Of a DNA stretch of 64,000 nucleotides, positions 1 through 7,843 are shown in pieces. Both the position numbers and the translations under genes were made by a program. Position 1 is the stretch's first letter; every line of letters begins with the position of its first letter. The stretch is from the NCBI GenBank assembly GCA_031253835.1, contig JAIRVP010000077.1, forward strand, positions 1-64,000. The letters run 5' to 3'. The DNA comes from Burkholderia sp. (GTDB taxonomy: Bacteria > Pseudomonadota > Gammaproteobacteria > Burkholderiales > Burkholderiaceae). The notes under the pieces are model-generated. The model did no database searches and was not told the DNA's origin. It worked only from the letters and a program-made list of their open reading frames with translations.

Positions 1-119
1 TGGTGATCAACGCGCAGAACTGCGTGCACTGCAAGACCTGCGACATCAAGGACCCGACGCAGAACATCGTGTGGGTCACGCCGGAAGGCGGCGGCGGGCC
101 GAATTACCCGAACATGTAA
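1..119 (+). CDS. Electron transfer flavoprotein-ubiquinone oxidoreductase, C-terminal end (partial)
   Basis: Only the last 38 residues are inside the window, read from base 3 to the TAA at 117-119. The segment QNCVHCKTCDIKDP followed by NIVWVTPEGGGGPNY is the hallmark C-terminus of ETF-QO. Its cysteines (CxxCxxC) supply most of the ligands of the single 4Fe-4S cluster. The enzyme is a membrane-associated flavoprotein that passes electrons from reduced ETF, fed by acyl-CoA dehydrogenases, to ubiquinone. That fits the two fatty-acid/ketoacyl-CoA enzymes immediately downstream on the same strand. The N-terminal FAD domain lies outside the window and cannot be judged. Confidence 0.9.
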   Translation, partial: VINAQNCVHCKTCDIKDPTQNIVWVTPEGGGGPNYPNM

Positions 120-167
120 CGCAACGCATCCCCGCGCCTGCGGGCGCGAACGAACCGGAGTGAGACG

Positions 168-1361
168 ATGAGCAATGCAGCGAAGGAAGTCGTGGTGGTG
201 AGCGGTGTCCGTACCGCGATCGGTGATTTCGGCGGCAGCCTGAAGGATTTCGCGCCGACGGATCTCGGCGCGAAGGTGGTCGCCGAAGTGCTGTCGCGCG
301 CGAACGTGTCGGGCGATGCGGTTGGCCACGTCGTGTTCGGCCACGTCGTGAACACCGAACCGAAGGACATGTATCTCGCGCGCGTCGCGGCGATCAATGG
401 CGGTGTCGCGCAGCATGCGCCGGCGCTGACCGTGAACCGCCTGTGCGGCTCGGGCCTGCAGGCGATCGTGTCGGCCGCGCAGACGATCATGCTCGGCGAT
501 GCCGACGTCGCGATCGGCGGCGGCTCGGAGAGCATGAGCCGCGCACCGTACACGGTGCCGGCCGCGCGCTTCGGCCAGCGCATGGGCGACGGCAAGCTCG
601 TCGACATGATGCTCGGCGCGCTGCACGATCCGTTCCAGACGATCCACATGGGCGTGACCGCCGAGAACGTCGCACGCAAGTACGACATCTCGCGCGACGC
701 GCAGGATGCGCTGGCGCTCGAATCGCATCGTCGCGCGGCGCGCGCGATCGCGGAAGGGCGCTTCAAGGACCAGATCCTGCCGATCGCGATCCGCACGAAG
801 AAGGGCGAGGTCGCGTTCGACACCGACGAGCACGTGCGTCACGACGCGAGCGTGGAAGATTTCTCGAAGCTCAAGCCGGTGTTCGCGAAGGAAAACGGCA
901 CCGTGACGGCCGGCAACGCATCGGGCATCAACGATGCGGCGGCCGCCGTGCTGATGATGAGCGCGGACGCTGCGCGCGCACAGGGCGTGAAGCCGCTCGC
1001 ACGCCTCGTCGCGTATGCGCACGCGGGTGTCGACCCGGCGTACATGGGCATCGGCCCGGTGCCGGCCACGCAGAAGGCGCTCGAACGCGCGGGCCTGAAG
1101 ATCACCGATCTCGACGTGATCGAGGCGAACGAGGCGTTCGCCGCGCAGGCCTGCGCGGTCACGCAGGAGCTCGGCCTCGATCCCGCGAAGGTCAACCCGA
1201 ACGGCTCGGGCATCTCGCTCGGTCACCCGATCGGTGCGACCGGCGCGCTGATCACGGTGAAGGCGCTGTACGAACTGAAGCGCATCGGCGGCCGTTACGC
1301 GCTCGTGACGATGTGTATCGGCGGCGGCCAGGGGATTGCTGCGATCTTCGAGAACATCTGA
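168..1361 (+). CDS. bktB: Beta-ketothiolase / acetyl-CoA acetyltransferase (BktB type)
   Basis: This 397-residue thiolase II closely resembles Ralstonia BktB as I recall it. The nucleophilic Cys93 sits in NRLCGSGLQA, His353 in GHPIGATGA and the general-base Cys383 in CIGGGQG, so the catalytic set is complete and the length is normal. It condenses or cleaves acyl-CoA with acetyl-CoA. BktB-type enzymes accept C4 to C6 ketoacyl-CoAs and can feed polyhydroxyalkanoate synthesis or beta-oxidation. The start is the ATG following CGGAGTGAG. The next gene, a 3-hydroxyacyl-CoA dehydrogenase 38 bases downstream, catalyses the adjacent step, so the two are likely co-transcribed. Confidence 0.93.
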   Translation: MSNAAKEVVVVSGVRTAIGDFGGSLKDFAPTDLGAKVVAEVLSRANVSGDAVGHVVFGHVVNTEPKDMYLARVAAINGGVAQHAPALTVNRLCGSGLQAIVSAAQTIMLGDADVAIGGGSESMSRAPYTVPAARFGQRMGDGKLVDMMLGALHDPFQTIHMGVTAENVARKYDISRDAQDALALESHRRAARAIAEGRFKDQILPIAIRTKKGEVAFDTDEHVRHDASVEDFSKLKPVFAKENGTVTAGNASGINDAAAAVLMMSADAARAQGVKPLARLVAYAHAGVDPAYMGIGPVPATQKALERAGLKITDLDVIEANEAFAAQACAVTQELGLDPAKVNPNGSGISLGHPIGATGALITVKALYELKRIGGRYALVTMCIGGGQGIAAIFENI

Positions 1362-1399
1362 TAATCGACCGCTCAGCACCCGAACACACAGGAAATTTC

Positions 1400-2254
1400 A
1401 TGGCCATCGAAATCGTCGGCGTCGTGGGCGCCGGAACCATGGGTAACGGCATTGCGCAAACCGCGGCCGTTGCCGGACTCAACGTCGTGATGATCGACGT
1501 CAGCGATGCCGCGCTGGACAAGGGCCTCGCGACGCTGAAGGGCAGCCTCGAGCGGCTCGTGTCGAAGGACAAGCTCGACGCGGCCACCCGCGATGCGGCG
1601 CTGGCGCGCATCACGACGTCGACCGACTACGCGAAGCTCGCATCGGTCGACATCGTGATCGAGGCCGCGACCGAGAACGTCGAGCTGAAGGGCCGCATCC
1701 TGAAGCAGATCGAGGCCGTCGCGCGTCCCGATGCAATCATCGCGACCAACACGTCGTCGATCTCGATCACCGCGCTCGCGGCGCTGCTTGCCGATCCGTC
1801 GCGTTTCCTCGGCATGCACTTCTTCAACCCGGTGCCGCTGATGCCGCTCGTCGAGATCATTCGCGGGCTGCAGACGAGCGATGCGACCGCGTCGGCCGTG
1901 CGCGCGCTGACCGAGCGTTTCGACAAGTCGCCGATCGGCGTGCGCAATTCGCCGGGCTTCGTCGTGAACCGGATTCTCGTGCCGATGATCAACGAAGCGT
2001 TCTTCGTGCTGGCCGAAGGCATCGCGTCGGCCGAGGAGATCGACGCGGGGATGAAGCTCGGCGCGAACCACCCGATCGGGCCGCTCGCGCTGGCCGACCT
2101 CGTCGGCCTCGACGTGTGCCTCGCGGTGATGGACGTGTTCCTGAAGGACTTCGGCGATCCCAAGTATCGCGCCTGCCCGCTGCTGCGCGAGATGGTGACG
2201 GCCGGGCGGCTCGGGCGCAAGACCGGGCGCGGGGTGTACGACTACAGCAAGTAA
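1400..2254 (+). CDS. hbd: 3-hydroxybutyryl-CoA dehydrogenase
   Basis: This 284-residue soluble NAD(P)-dependent dehydrogenase interconverts 3-hydroxybutyryl-CoA and acetoacetyl-CoA. The N-terminal Rossmann motif GAGTMGNG spans residues 10-17. The catalytic His140 lies in GMHFFNPVPLMPLVEI with the paired Glu152, and the C-terminal helical dimerisation domain contains GFVVNRIL. The reading frame is open far upstream inside bktB, but the ATG at 1400 gives the family-standard N-terminus MAIEIVGVVGAG and has an AGGAA ribosome site just before it. It forms a two-gene unit with bktB. A strong hairpin follows the stop codon. Confidence 0.93.
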   Translation: MAIEIVGVVGAGTMGNGIAQTAAVAGLNVVMIDVSDAALDKGLATLKGSLERLVSKDKLDAATRDAALARITTSTDYAKLASVDIVIEAATENVELKGRILKQIEAVARPDAIIATNTSSISITALAALLADPSRFLGMHFFNPVPLMPLVEIIRGLQTSDATASAVRALTERFDKSPIGVRNSPGFVVNRILVPMINEAFFVLAEGIASAEEIDAGMKLGANHPIGPLALADLVGLDVCLAVMDVFLKDFGDPKYRACPLLREMVTAGRLGRKTGRGVYDYSK

Positions 2255-2273
2255 GCGGCACATCAAGCCACTT

Positions 2274-2301
2274 CACGCGGCCGCCTTCGGGCGGCCGCGT
2301 G
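2274..2301. terminator. Hairpin terminator between convergent genes
   Basis: A perfect 12-bp stem (CACGCGGCCGCC and its complement) closes a TTCG tetraloop. It sits between the convergent hbd and TetR genes. There is no clear U tract, so it may act in both directions or rely on stem strength. Confidence 0.7.
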
Positions 2302-2316
2302 CATTGAGCGGCGCGC

Positions 2317-2982
2317 TTACGCGTCGAGCACCGCCAGATCCCGCGGCAGCGTGTACTTGAACATCGCGAGGATCTGCCGCGCGGCTTTCGGCGGCAGCAT
2401 GATCGCGTGACGCACGGCCGCCGCGATCTGGATCATCATCAGCTCGGCGAACGCGCTCCGTTGCGCGCGTGTCGTGTCGGGCGCCACTTCTCCCAGCGCA
2501 TCCGCGAACAGGCCGGCCAGGAACTCGCCGTCCGCCTGGTCGAGCGCCTGCAGCGCGCGATCGGCCTGCGTCGCGCGCCAGATGTCGCGCATCAGCGGCT
2601 CGTCGACGAACATCCGGTAGTAGCTGTCCGTGATGCGGGCGAGCGTGCCGTGCAGGTCGTCGAGCGTCTTCATCGTCGCGAGATCGCGCCGCACGCATGC
2701 GTGCCCGGCCTCGTTGTAGCGCTCCGCGAGCGTGCCGATCACGGCCGCCTTGTCCGGAAAGTACTGGTACAGCGAACCGAACGAAATGCCCGTGCGTTCG
2801 ACGATGTCGCTCATCCGGAACGCGTCGCAGCCTTTCTCGATCATCACTTCCGACGCGCACGCAAGAATGCGCTCGAACCGCTCGCGGCTGCGCTGCTGCG
2901 TCGGCACCAGCCGCGCGCGCGCCGGCGCGTCCGCTGCCGTCGCTGCCGGCTCGTCGTTCTGCCCCGATTTTTGTCGGCCCAT
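2317..2982 (-). CDS. TetR family transcriptional regulator
   Basis: This 221-residue regulator has a TetR helix-turn-helix at about residues 33-85, ending in the typical GSLYQYFPDKAAVIGTL. The C-terminal helical ligand domain is of the kind seen in AcrR-like repressors. The first 30 residues are an unstructured Ala/Arg-rich extension. It is divergent from the NmrA-like gene at 3077, and the 94-bp intergenic space holds a perfect 9-bp inverted repeat. It therefore probably represses itself and the oxidoreductase/DUF1772 pair. The effector is unknown. Confidence 0.88.
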   Translation of the reverse strand: MGRQKSGQNDEPAATAADAPARARLVPTQQRSRERFERILACASEVMIEKGCDAFRMSDIVERTGISFGSLYQYFPDKAAVIGTLAERYNEAGHACVRRDLATMKTLDDLHGTLARITDSYYRMFVDEPLMRDIWRATQADRALQALDQADGEFLAGLFADALGEVAPDTTRAQRSAFAELMMIQIAAAVRHAIMLPPKAARQILAMFKYTLPRDLAVLDA

Positions 2983-3010
2983 GCCGCCTCCGGAAAAACT
3001 TGACGTTGCT

Positions 3011-3057
3011 AATGCGAGAGTCTATCGTGTTTTTGAAAAACGAGACATTCTCGCATT
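3011..3057. promoter_or_regulatory. Candidate TetR operator, nested inverted repeats
   Basis: AATGCGAGA at 3011-3019 is matched by its exact reverse complement TCTCGCATT at 3049-3057. Nested inside is the 13-bp palindrome GTTTTT-G-AAAAAC at 3029-3041. The structure fills the divergent promoter between the TetR gene and the NmrA-like gene and lies just upstream of the latter's AAGGAG ribosome site. Direct sequence observation; binding by the adjacent TetR protein is inferred. Confidence 0.6.
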
Positions 3058-3076
3058 TAAGCCAAAGGAGACGCAC

Positions 3077-3901
3077 ATGTCGGCACGTCCCATCCTCATC
3101 GTCGGCGGTTCGGGCAAGACGGGCGCCCGCGTCGATGCCCGGCTGCGCGCGCGCGGCTTCGCGACGCGGCCCGTGTCGCGCACGTCGGCCGTCCGCTTCG
3201 ACTGGACGGAACCCGCGACCTGGCCGGCCGCGCTCGATCGCGTGTCGGCTGCGTATGTGACCTACCAGCCCGACCTGTCCGTCGACGGCGCCGTGGACGC
3301 GATCGCGGCCTTCGCGCGGCTCGCGCGGGAAAGCGGCGTCGAGCGCGTCGTGCTGCTGTCCGGGCGCGGCGAGCCCGGCGCGCAGGCGGCCGAGGCGGCA
3401 CTGCAGGCGGCCGGCATCGGCTGGGGTGTCGTGCGCGCCAGCTGGTTCAACCAGAACTTCTCGGAGGGCTACCTGATCGACGGCGTGCTGGCCGGCGAAG
3501 TCGCGCTGCCGGCCGGCGCGGTGCGCGAGCCGTTCGTCGATGCGGACGACATCGCCGATGTGGCCGTGGCGGCGCTCACCGATGCGCGGTTCGCTGGCCG
3601 CGTGATCGAAGTCACGGGCCCGCGCGCGCTGACGTTTGCCGAAGCGGTCGGCGAAATCGCACGGGCCGCCGGCCGGCCGGTCGCTTATCGCGAGATTCCG
3701 CCCGATGCGTTCGTCGCGGGGCTGCGCGAGGTCGGTGTGCCGGAGCCGGTGGTCGAACTGCTCGACGATCTGTTCCGCGTCGTGCTCGACGGGCGCAACA
3801 GCGCGGTGACGCACGGTGTCGAGGAAACGCTCGGGCGGCCGGCGCGCGATTTCGCCGACTATGCGCGTGCGACGGCCGCCGCCGGCGTGTGGAGCGCCTG
3901 A
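3077..3901 (+). CDS. NmrA-like NAD(P)-binding atypical SDR
   Basis: This 274-residue protein starts at the ATG preceded by AAGGAG (3065-3070); the frame is open further upstream but overlaps the TetR promoter. The N-terminal GGSGKTGARV is the dinucleotide-binding turn of the NmrA/YtfG/azoreductase-like atypical SDR group. WFNQNF near residue 125 and the C-terminal EVTGPRALTFAEAV segment are typical of that group. There is no classical YxxxK catalytic pair, so it could be a redox sensor or a quinone/NAD(P)-dependent reductase. It is probably controlled by the divergent TetR protein and is followed after 2 bases by a DUF1772 membrane protein. Confidence 0.82.
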   Translation: MSARPILIVGGSGKTGARVDARLRARGFATRPVSRTSAVRFDWTEPATWPAALDRVSAAYVTYQPDLSVDGAVDAIAAFARLARESGVERVVLLSGRGEPGAQAAEAALQAAGIGWGVVRASWFNQNFSEGYLIDGVLAGEVALPAGAVREPFVDADDIADVAVAALTDARFAGRVIEVTGPRALTFAEAVGEIARAAGRPVAYREIPPDAFVAGLREVGVPEPVVELLDDLFRVVLDGRNSAVTHGVEETLGRPARDFADYARATAAAGVWSA

Positions 3902-3903
3902 CC

Positions 3904-4389
3904 ATGATCGCGTTCGTGACTGCCGCGCTGCTGTGGGGTTCGGCCATCGGCTGCGGGCTGATGGCCGGCGTGTACTTCGCGTTCTCGACGTTCGTGATGA
4001 CGTCGCTCGGCCGGATCGCGCCGCAGTCCGGCGCGGCCGCGATGAACGCGATCAACGTCGACATCGTGCGTTCGCCGTTCATGCCGCTGTTCCTCGGCAC
4101 GACGCTGACGGCGCTCGCGCTGGTCGTGATCGCGCTGTTCAATCGCGGCCAGCCGGGCGCGATGGCGGCGGTCGCGGGCGGTGTGCTCTATGTGTTCGGG
4201 ATGTTCGCGGTGACGATGGCCGTCAACGTGCCGCTCAACGACGCGCTCGCCGCGGCCGATCCGGCCACGACGCAGGGCGCCGCGCTGTGGACGCGCTACG
4301 TGCACGACTGGACGATGTGGAATCACGTGCGCACGGTCGCGTCGGCGGCCGCATGCGCGTGCTTCATCGCGGCGATCGCGGCGCGGTAG
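3904..4389 (+). CDS. DUF1772 (anthrone oxygenase-like) membrane protein
   Basis: This protein of 161 residues has four hydrophobic segments (about residues 5-27, 55-77, 85-105 and 138-157). The sequence FAFSTFVMTSLGRI in the first loop and the polar VDIVRSPFMPLFLGT segment are characteristic of DUF1772 proteins. These are distantly related to anthrone oxygenases and of unknown function in bacteria. The ATG at 3904 is chosen because it follows the NmrA-like stop by 2 bases; an in-frame start at 3889 would overlap that gene. It is very probably co-transcribed with, and works beside, the NmrA-like oxidoreductase. Confidence 0.78.
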   Translation: MIAFVTAALLWGSAIGCGLMAGVYFAFSTFVMTSLGRIAPQSGAAAMNAINVDIVRSPFMPLFLGTTLTALALVVIALFNRGQPGAMAAVAGGVLYVFGMFAVTMAVNVPLNDALAAADPATTQGAALWTRYVHDWTMWNHVRTVASAAACACFIAAIAAR

Positions 4390-4397
4390 CGCAGCCG

Positions 4398-5198
4398 CTA
4401 CGCATAGAACGCCGACGGCGACACGCCGAAGTGCCGCTTGAACATCGCGGAGAACGCGCTCTGGCTGCTGTAGCCGTGATCCATCGCGACGGTGACCACT
4501 TTCTCGCCGTGCGCAAGACGCTTGAGCGCGAGCAGCAGCCGCGCCTGCTCGCGCCAGCGGCGGAAGCTGAGCCCCGTCTCGCGCCGGAACGCGCGGTGCA
4601 GCGTGCGGACCGACAGCCCGAGCAGGTCGGCCCATTCGGCGATCGTGCGCAGGTCGTCGGGCGTGGCGACGAGCGTGTCGCAGATCGTCCGCAGGCGCGC
4701 GTCGTGCGGCCACGGCAGGTACAGCGGCAGCAGCGGCGCGACCGTCACCTCGGCGAGCAGCAGGTGCATCAGGTGATCGTGGCGCGAGCCCGGCGCGTAG
4801 TCGAGCGGCACGTCGACCGCGGCGAGGATCAGCTCGCGCAGCAGCGGATGCACTTCCACGACGCAACTGCGCGCGGGCAGGTGCTCGACCGCGCCCGGTT
4901 CGACGAACACCGTGCGCATCTGCACGTCGCCGCTCATCTGCACCGTGTGGTCGAGGCCGGCTTCGAGCCACACGCCGCGCGTCGGCGGCACGACCCACGA
5001 CGCGCCTTCCGACTGCACGTGCATCACGCCCTCGATCGCATAGAGGAGCTGCGCGCGGCGGTGGCGGTGCGTCGGGATCGACGTGCCGTGCGGATACGCG
5101 GCCGCCATCGCCGATACGGGCATCGGCGTCGATTCGTAGCGCAGGTGCGCGAAGGGCTGGGCGATCTCGGGTGTCCGATTGGCGACAAGTCCTGACAT
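4398..5198 (-). CDS. AraC family regulator with N-terminal cupin
   Basis: The N-terminal cupin spans about residues 35-110 with the signature THRHRRAQLLYAIEGVMHV. The C-terminal double helix-turn-helix (about residues 165-266) ends in DHGYSSQSAFSAMFKRHFGVSPSAFY. Together they make a complete 266-residue AraC regulator of the one-component type. It converges on the DUF1772 gene; the intergenic space is only 8 bp, and a 6-bp hairpin (GTAGCG/CGCTAC, 4386-4401) spans both stop codons. It is divergent from the DUF815 ATPase, which is the nearest possible target. The ligand is unknown. Confidence 0.88.
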   Translation of the reverse strand: MSGLVANRTPEIAQPFAHLRYESTPMPVSAMAAAYPHGTSIPTHRHRRAQLLYAIEGVMHVQSEGASWVVPPTRGVWLEAGLDHTVQMSGDVQMRTVFVEPGAVEHLPARSCVVEVHPLLRELILAAVDVPLDYAPGSRHDHLMHLLLAEVTVAPLLPLYLPWPHDARLRTICDTLVATPDDLRTIAEWADLLGLSVRTLHRAFRRETGLSFRRWREQARLLLALKRLAHGEKVVTVAMDHGYSSQSAFSAMFKRHFGVSPSAFYA

Positions 5199-5346
5199 TT
5201 TGGCGTGAGACAGGCAGTGGGCGGGCAGGCACGATGGCGTTCCGATTCACGCCCGCACCCTGTCACGATATTAATCCGTCGAACGCAATGAACAAGTCTC
5301 CCCTTCAATTTCCCTTCCGCGCGAGCGCGTCGCAAGGCGCCACGCA

Positions 5347-6309
5347 ATGAGCACCGGTTTCGACATGCCGGACCTGATCGCCGCGCTGCCGGACCGGCGC
5401 GCGCCCGTTGCCGACCCGTCGCTGTCCCGCCAGCTCGAACGGATCGCGACCGCGCTCGAAGCGATCGCGCACACCGGGCAGCCGGCGGACGTCGATTTCG
5501 ATGCGGCCGTCGCGTTTCGCTGGCGCGGCTTCGGTGGCGGCCCTCGAACGGCGCCGCTCGAGCCGATCGCCACGCCCGCGCTCGTCGGGTTCGACGCGCT
5601 GCGCAACATCGGCCGGCAGGCGGCGATCGTCGAACGGAACACGCGGCAGTTCGTGCGCGGGTTCGCGGCCAATCACGTGCTGCTGACCGGCGCGCGCGGC
5701 ACCGGCAAGTCGTCGATCGTGAAGGCGTGCCTGCACGCGTTCGCGGCGCACGGCTTGCGGTTGATCGAGGTCAGCAAGGAAGGGCTGAACGACCTGCCGG
5801 CGATCGTCGAGCGGGTGCGCACGCGGCCCGAGCGCTACATCGTGTTCTGCGACGACCTGTCGTTCGAGGCCGGCGAGACCGGCTACAAGGGGCTGAAGAC
5901 GGTGCTCGACGGCTCGGTCGCGAGCGACCTGTCGAACGTGCTGGTGTACGCGACGTCCAATCGCCGCCACCTGATGCCCGAGCAGGCGAGCGACAACGCG
6001 AACGTCACGCGCGCGGAGAACGGCGAATTGCATCCGGGCGACGCGGTCGAGGAGCGGATTTCGCTGTCCGAGCGCTTCGGGATCTGGGTCACGTTCTACG
6101 GCTTCACGCAGGACGAGTACCTGGCCGTGGTCGAGAGCCGACTCGGTGCGGCCGGTTTCGACGGCGAGCAGATCCGCGCGGCGCGCGAGCCCGCGCTGCA
6201 GTGGGCGCTGGAACGTGGCGCGCGCTCGGGCCGGATCGCCGTGCAGTTCGCGCGCGATTACGCGGGGCGGCTCGCCGACGAAGGCGCAGCCGGGCACCGG
6301 ACCGGCTGA
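5347..6309 (+). CDS. DUF815 AAA+ ATPase family protein
   Basis: This 320-residue cytoplasmic P-loop ATPase has a Walker A GARGTGKSS at residues 115-123 and a Walker B YIVFCDDLSF around residues 164-173. A following VLVYATSNRRHLMPE segment is diagnostic for DUF815 (COG2607). Members are conserved in proteobacteria but have no settled role. The first 80 residues are a family-typical N-terminal helical region. The ATG at 5347 overlaps the stop of a 20-codon reading frame (5288-5350), which might couple translation; that small frame lacks a ribosome site and is not annotated. Confidence 0.87.
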   Translation: MSTGFDMPDLIAALPDRRAPVADPSLSRQLERIATALEAIAHTGQPADVDFDAAVAFRWRGFGGGPRTAPLEPIATPALVGFDALRNIGRQAAIVERNTRQFVRGFAANHVLLTGARGTGKSSIVKACLHAFAAHGLRLIEVSKEGLNDLPAIVERVRTRPERYIVFCDDLSFEAGETGYKGLKTVLDGSVASDLSNVLVYATSNRRHLMPEQASDNANVTRAENGELHPGDAVEERISLSERFGIWVTFYGFTQDEYLAVVESRLGAAGFDGEQIRAAREPALQWALERGARSGRIAVQFARDYAGRLADEGAAGHRTG

Positions 6310-6317
6310 GCGCAGCG

Positions 6318-7184
6318 CTACAGCAGCCGCTCGGACAGCACGCGGAACGCGACGTCGGGCACGACGAAGCACATCGGTTCGCCGGTGGCGCCGATGCGGG
6401 CGAGGAAATCGCCGCCGCCCGCGGGGCCGACCGTCTTCAGCGGCCGGACCGCGTCGATGTCGATCGGCAGGTCGATCGACGCGTAGGCAAGGCGGTCGCA
6501 GTCCTCGACATGCGCGACGGCCGCATGCTGCAGCGACAGCGATGCAACGGCCGCGCGCCAGTCGTCGAAGAACGGCGCGAAGGCGGCCGGCAGCGTCCGG
6601 TCGTCCGACGCTTCGGCCGTGCAGCGGAAGTCGGGTGCGCTGCCGCCACCGCCGGCCAGCACCGTGTCGTAGCGTCCGTCGCGCACCCCGTGCGTGAAGC
6701 GCCGCGCGAGATGCGACGGCAGCGCATCGCTGAAGAGCCGGCTGCCGAGCGCATAGAGCGGGTGGTCGAACACGTTCTTCACGAACAGCACCGTGCGCTC
6801 GGCCGGCTTGCCGTCCGGCAGCGCCTCGACGTAGAGCCGCCAGTTGCTCTGCAGCGGCGACGGAAACACGCGCCGCAGCGGGCCGGCGAGACGCGGGCCG
6901 AAATGCCGGTGCGCATAGGTGAGCGTCGTGAACAGCGTGCGGCCGTCGCGGCTCGCGAGCGTGACGCCGCGCGGCACGAGGTGCGCGACGGCGTCGACCT
7001 CGACGACCCATGTGCAATACACGACGTGCTCGACGTCGCTCGCGAGCTGCAGGAACGGCAACCGCGACAGCAGTGTGCGGCGTGTGCGCAGCAGCGGGCC
7101 GCTCGCGACGATCCGGTTGGCGAGCCGGCCGGCGATACCGGCGGACGGGTAAACGAAGGCGTTGTCGTAGCGCATGAGCGGCAT
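6318..7184 (-). CDS. DUF2071 / YqjF-like protein
   Basis: The protein has 288 residues. The core VVYCTWVVEVDAVAHLVPRG, then GRTLFTTLTYAHRHFGP and later a SNWRLYVEAL strand, follow the pattern of the DUF2071 (YqjF) family, whose fold is related to acetoacetate decarboxylase. No obvious decarboxylase lysine could be identified, so an enzymatic role is unproven. The ATG at 7184 was chosen over a much longer open frame that would run through the divergent promoter into the next gene. It sits 8 bases from the end of the convergent DUF815 gene. Confidence 0.68.
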   Translation of the reverse strand: MPLMRYDNAFVYPSAGIAGRLANRIVASGPLLRTRRTLLSRLPFLQLASDVEHVVYCTWVVEVDAVAHLVPRGVTLASRDGRTLFTTLTYAHRHFGPRLAGPLRRVFPSPLQSNWRLYVEALPDGKPAERTVLFVKNVFDHPLYALGSRLFSDALPSHLARRFTHGVRDGRYDTVLAGGGGSAPDFRCTAEASDDRTLPAAFAPFFDDWRAAVASLSLQHAAVAHVEDCDRLAYASIDLPIDIDAVRPLKTVGPAGGGDFLARIGATGEPMCFVVPDVAFRVLSERLL

Positions 7185-7256
7185 TGTGCCGGGGTTGCCG
7201 TGCCGGCGGAAGAGGCGGCACGGCGGCGGTTCGCCGGGCCAGGCGCGTGCGCGTGG

Positions 7257-7284
7257 TTGCGCGCGCACCGATCGGGCGTAGAAT
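7257..7284 (+). promoter_or_regulatory. Candidate sigma-70 promoter
   Basis: TTGCGC and TAGAAT are separated by 16 bases, about 45 bases before the ATG of the 150-residue membrane protein. A GGGAGG ribosome site follows at 7319-7324. No operator-like symmetry was noticed. Confidence 0.5.
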
Positions 7285-7329
7285 TTCCGGCATTCAACGA
7301 CCGCTGTTCTTTTACGCCGGGAGGCGAGC

Positions 7330-7782
7330 ATGAACGACCTGACGCAGTCATCCGAACCCGAGCTGATCGTGCGCGGCAGCCGTTTCGCATTGCCGACCCT
7401 GGTGTTCGCGCTGATCGTGATCGGCGGGGGATTCATCTGGGCCGCGAGCTCGAATCCGTTTTTCAGCTTCACGTCGTTCATCATGCCGTTCGTCGGCGCG
7501 CTGGGCGGCCTCGCCTACCTGTTCGTGATGACACGCGCCGTGTTCCTCGACGACGGTTTCAAGGTGCAGCGGATCTCGGTGCCGTATCGCGATGTCGTCG
7601 AGGTGACGCGCGGTCCGTTCTCGCTGGTCGTGCTGTACCGGGTCGCGACGCGGTCGGGCGCCGGCAAGGTGCGCAAGGTCAAGCTGCCGTTTGCCGAAAT
7701 GCGCATCGACGACCGGAAAAAATGCCTCGAGATCCTGCGCCGGCACGCGCCGGAAGCGTTCAAGTCGGACATCGCAGCCTGA
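7330..7782 (+). CDS. Small two-helix membrane protein, PH-like tail
   Basis: This 150-residue protein has two hydrophobic segments, about residues 18-40 and 50-70. A cytoplasmic portion of about 80 residues follows, with alternating strands: FKVQRISVPYRDVVEVTR, SLVVLYRVATR, then KVRKVKLPFAEMRI. The pattern of two helices followed by a beta-rich domain is reminiscent of bacterial PH-like membrane proteins, but I do not recognise a named family. The gene stands alone with its own promoter and faces deoC tail to tail. Confidence 0.72.
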   Translation: MNDLTQSSEPELIVRGSRFALPTLVFALIVIGGGFIWAASSNPFFSFTSFIMPFVGALGGLAYLFVMTRAVFLDDGFKVQRISVPYRDVVEVTRGPFSLVVLYRVATRSGAGKVRKVKLPFAEMRIDDRKKCLEILRRHAPEAFKSDIAA

Positions 7783-7790
7783 GCGGCGCG

Positions 7791-7825
7791 CGCAGCCGGG
7801 CAGGACGCATGCCGGTCCGGCTGCG
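7791..7825. terminator. Hairpin between convergent genes
   Basis: CGCAGCCGG (7791-7799) pairs perfectly with CCGGCTGCG (7817-7825) around a 17-base loop. It lies between the convergent small membrane protein and deoC. There is no U tract. Confidence 0.4.
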
Positions 7826-7843
7826 AGCAGGAAGCCCCGGCGA

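Noticed and set aside
4386..4401. GTAGCG/CGCTAC hairpin spanning both stop codons of the DUF1772 and AraC genes
   Set aside because: The stem is only 6 bp and overlaps the coding ends of both genes, so it is recorded with the AraC gene rather than as a terminator.
5288..5350. A 20-codon open frame overlapping the DUF815 start by ATGA
   Set aside because: There is no ribosome site and no recognisable sequence. It could be a coupling leader, but one overlap alone does not support a gene.
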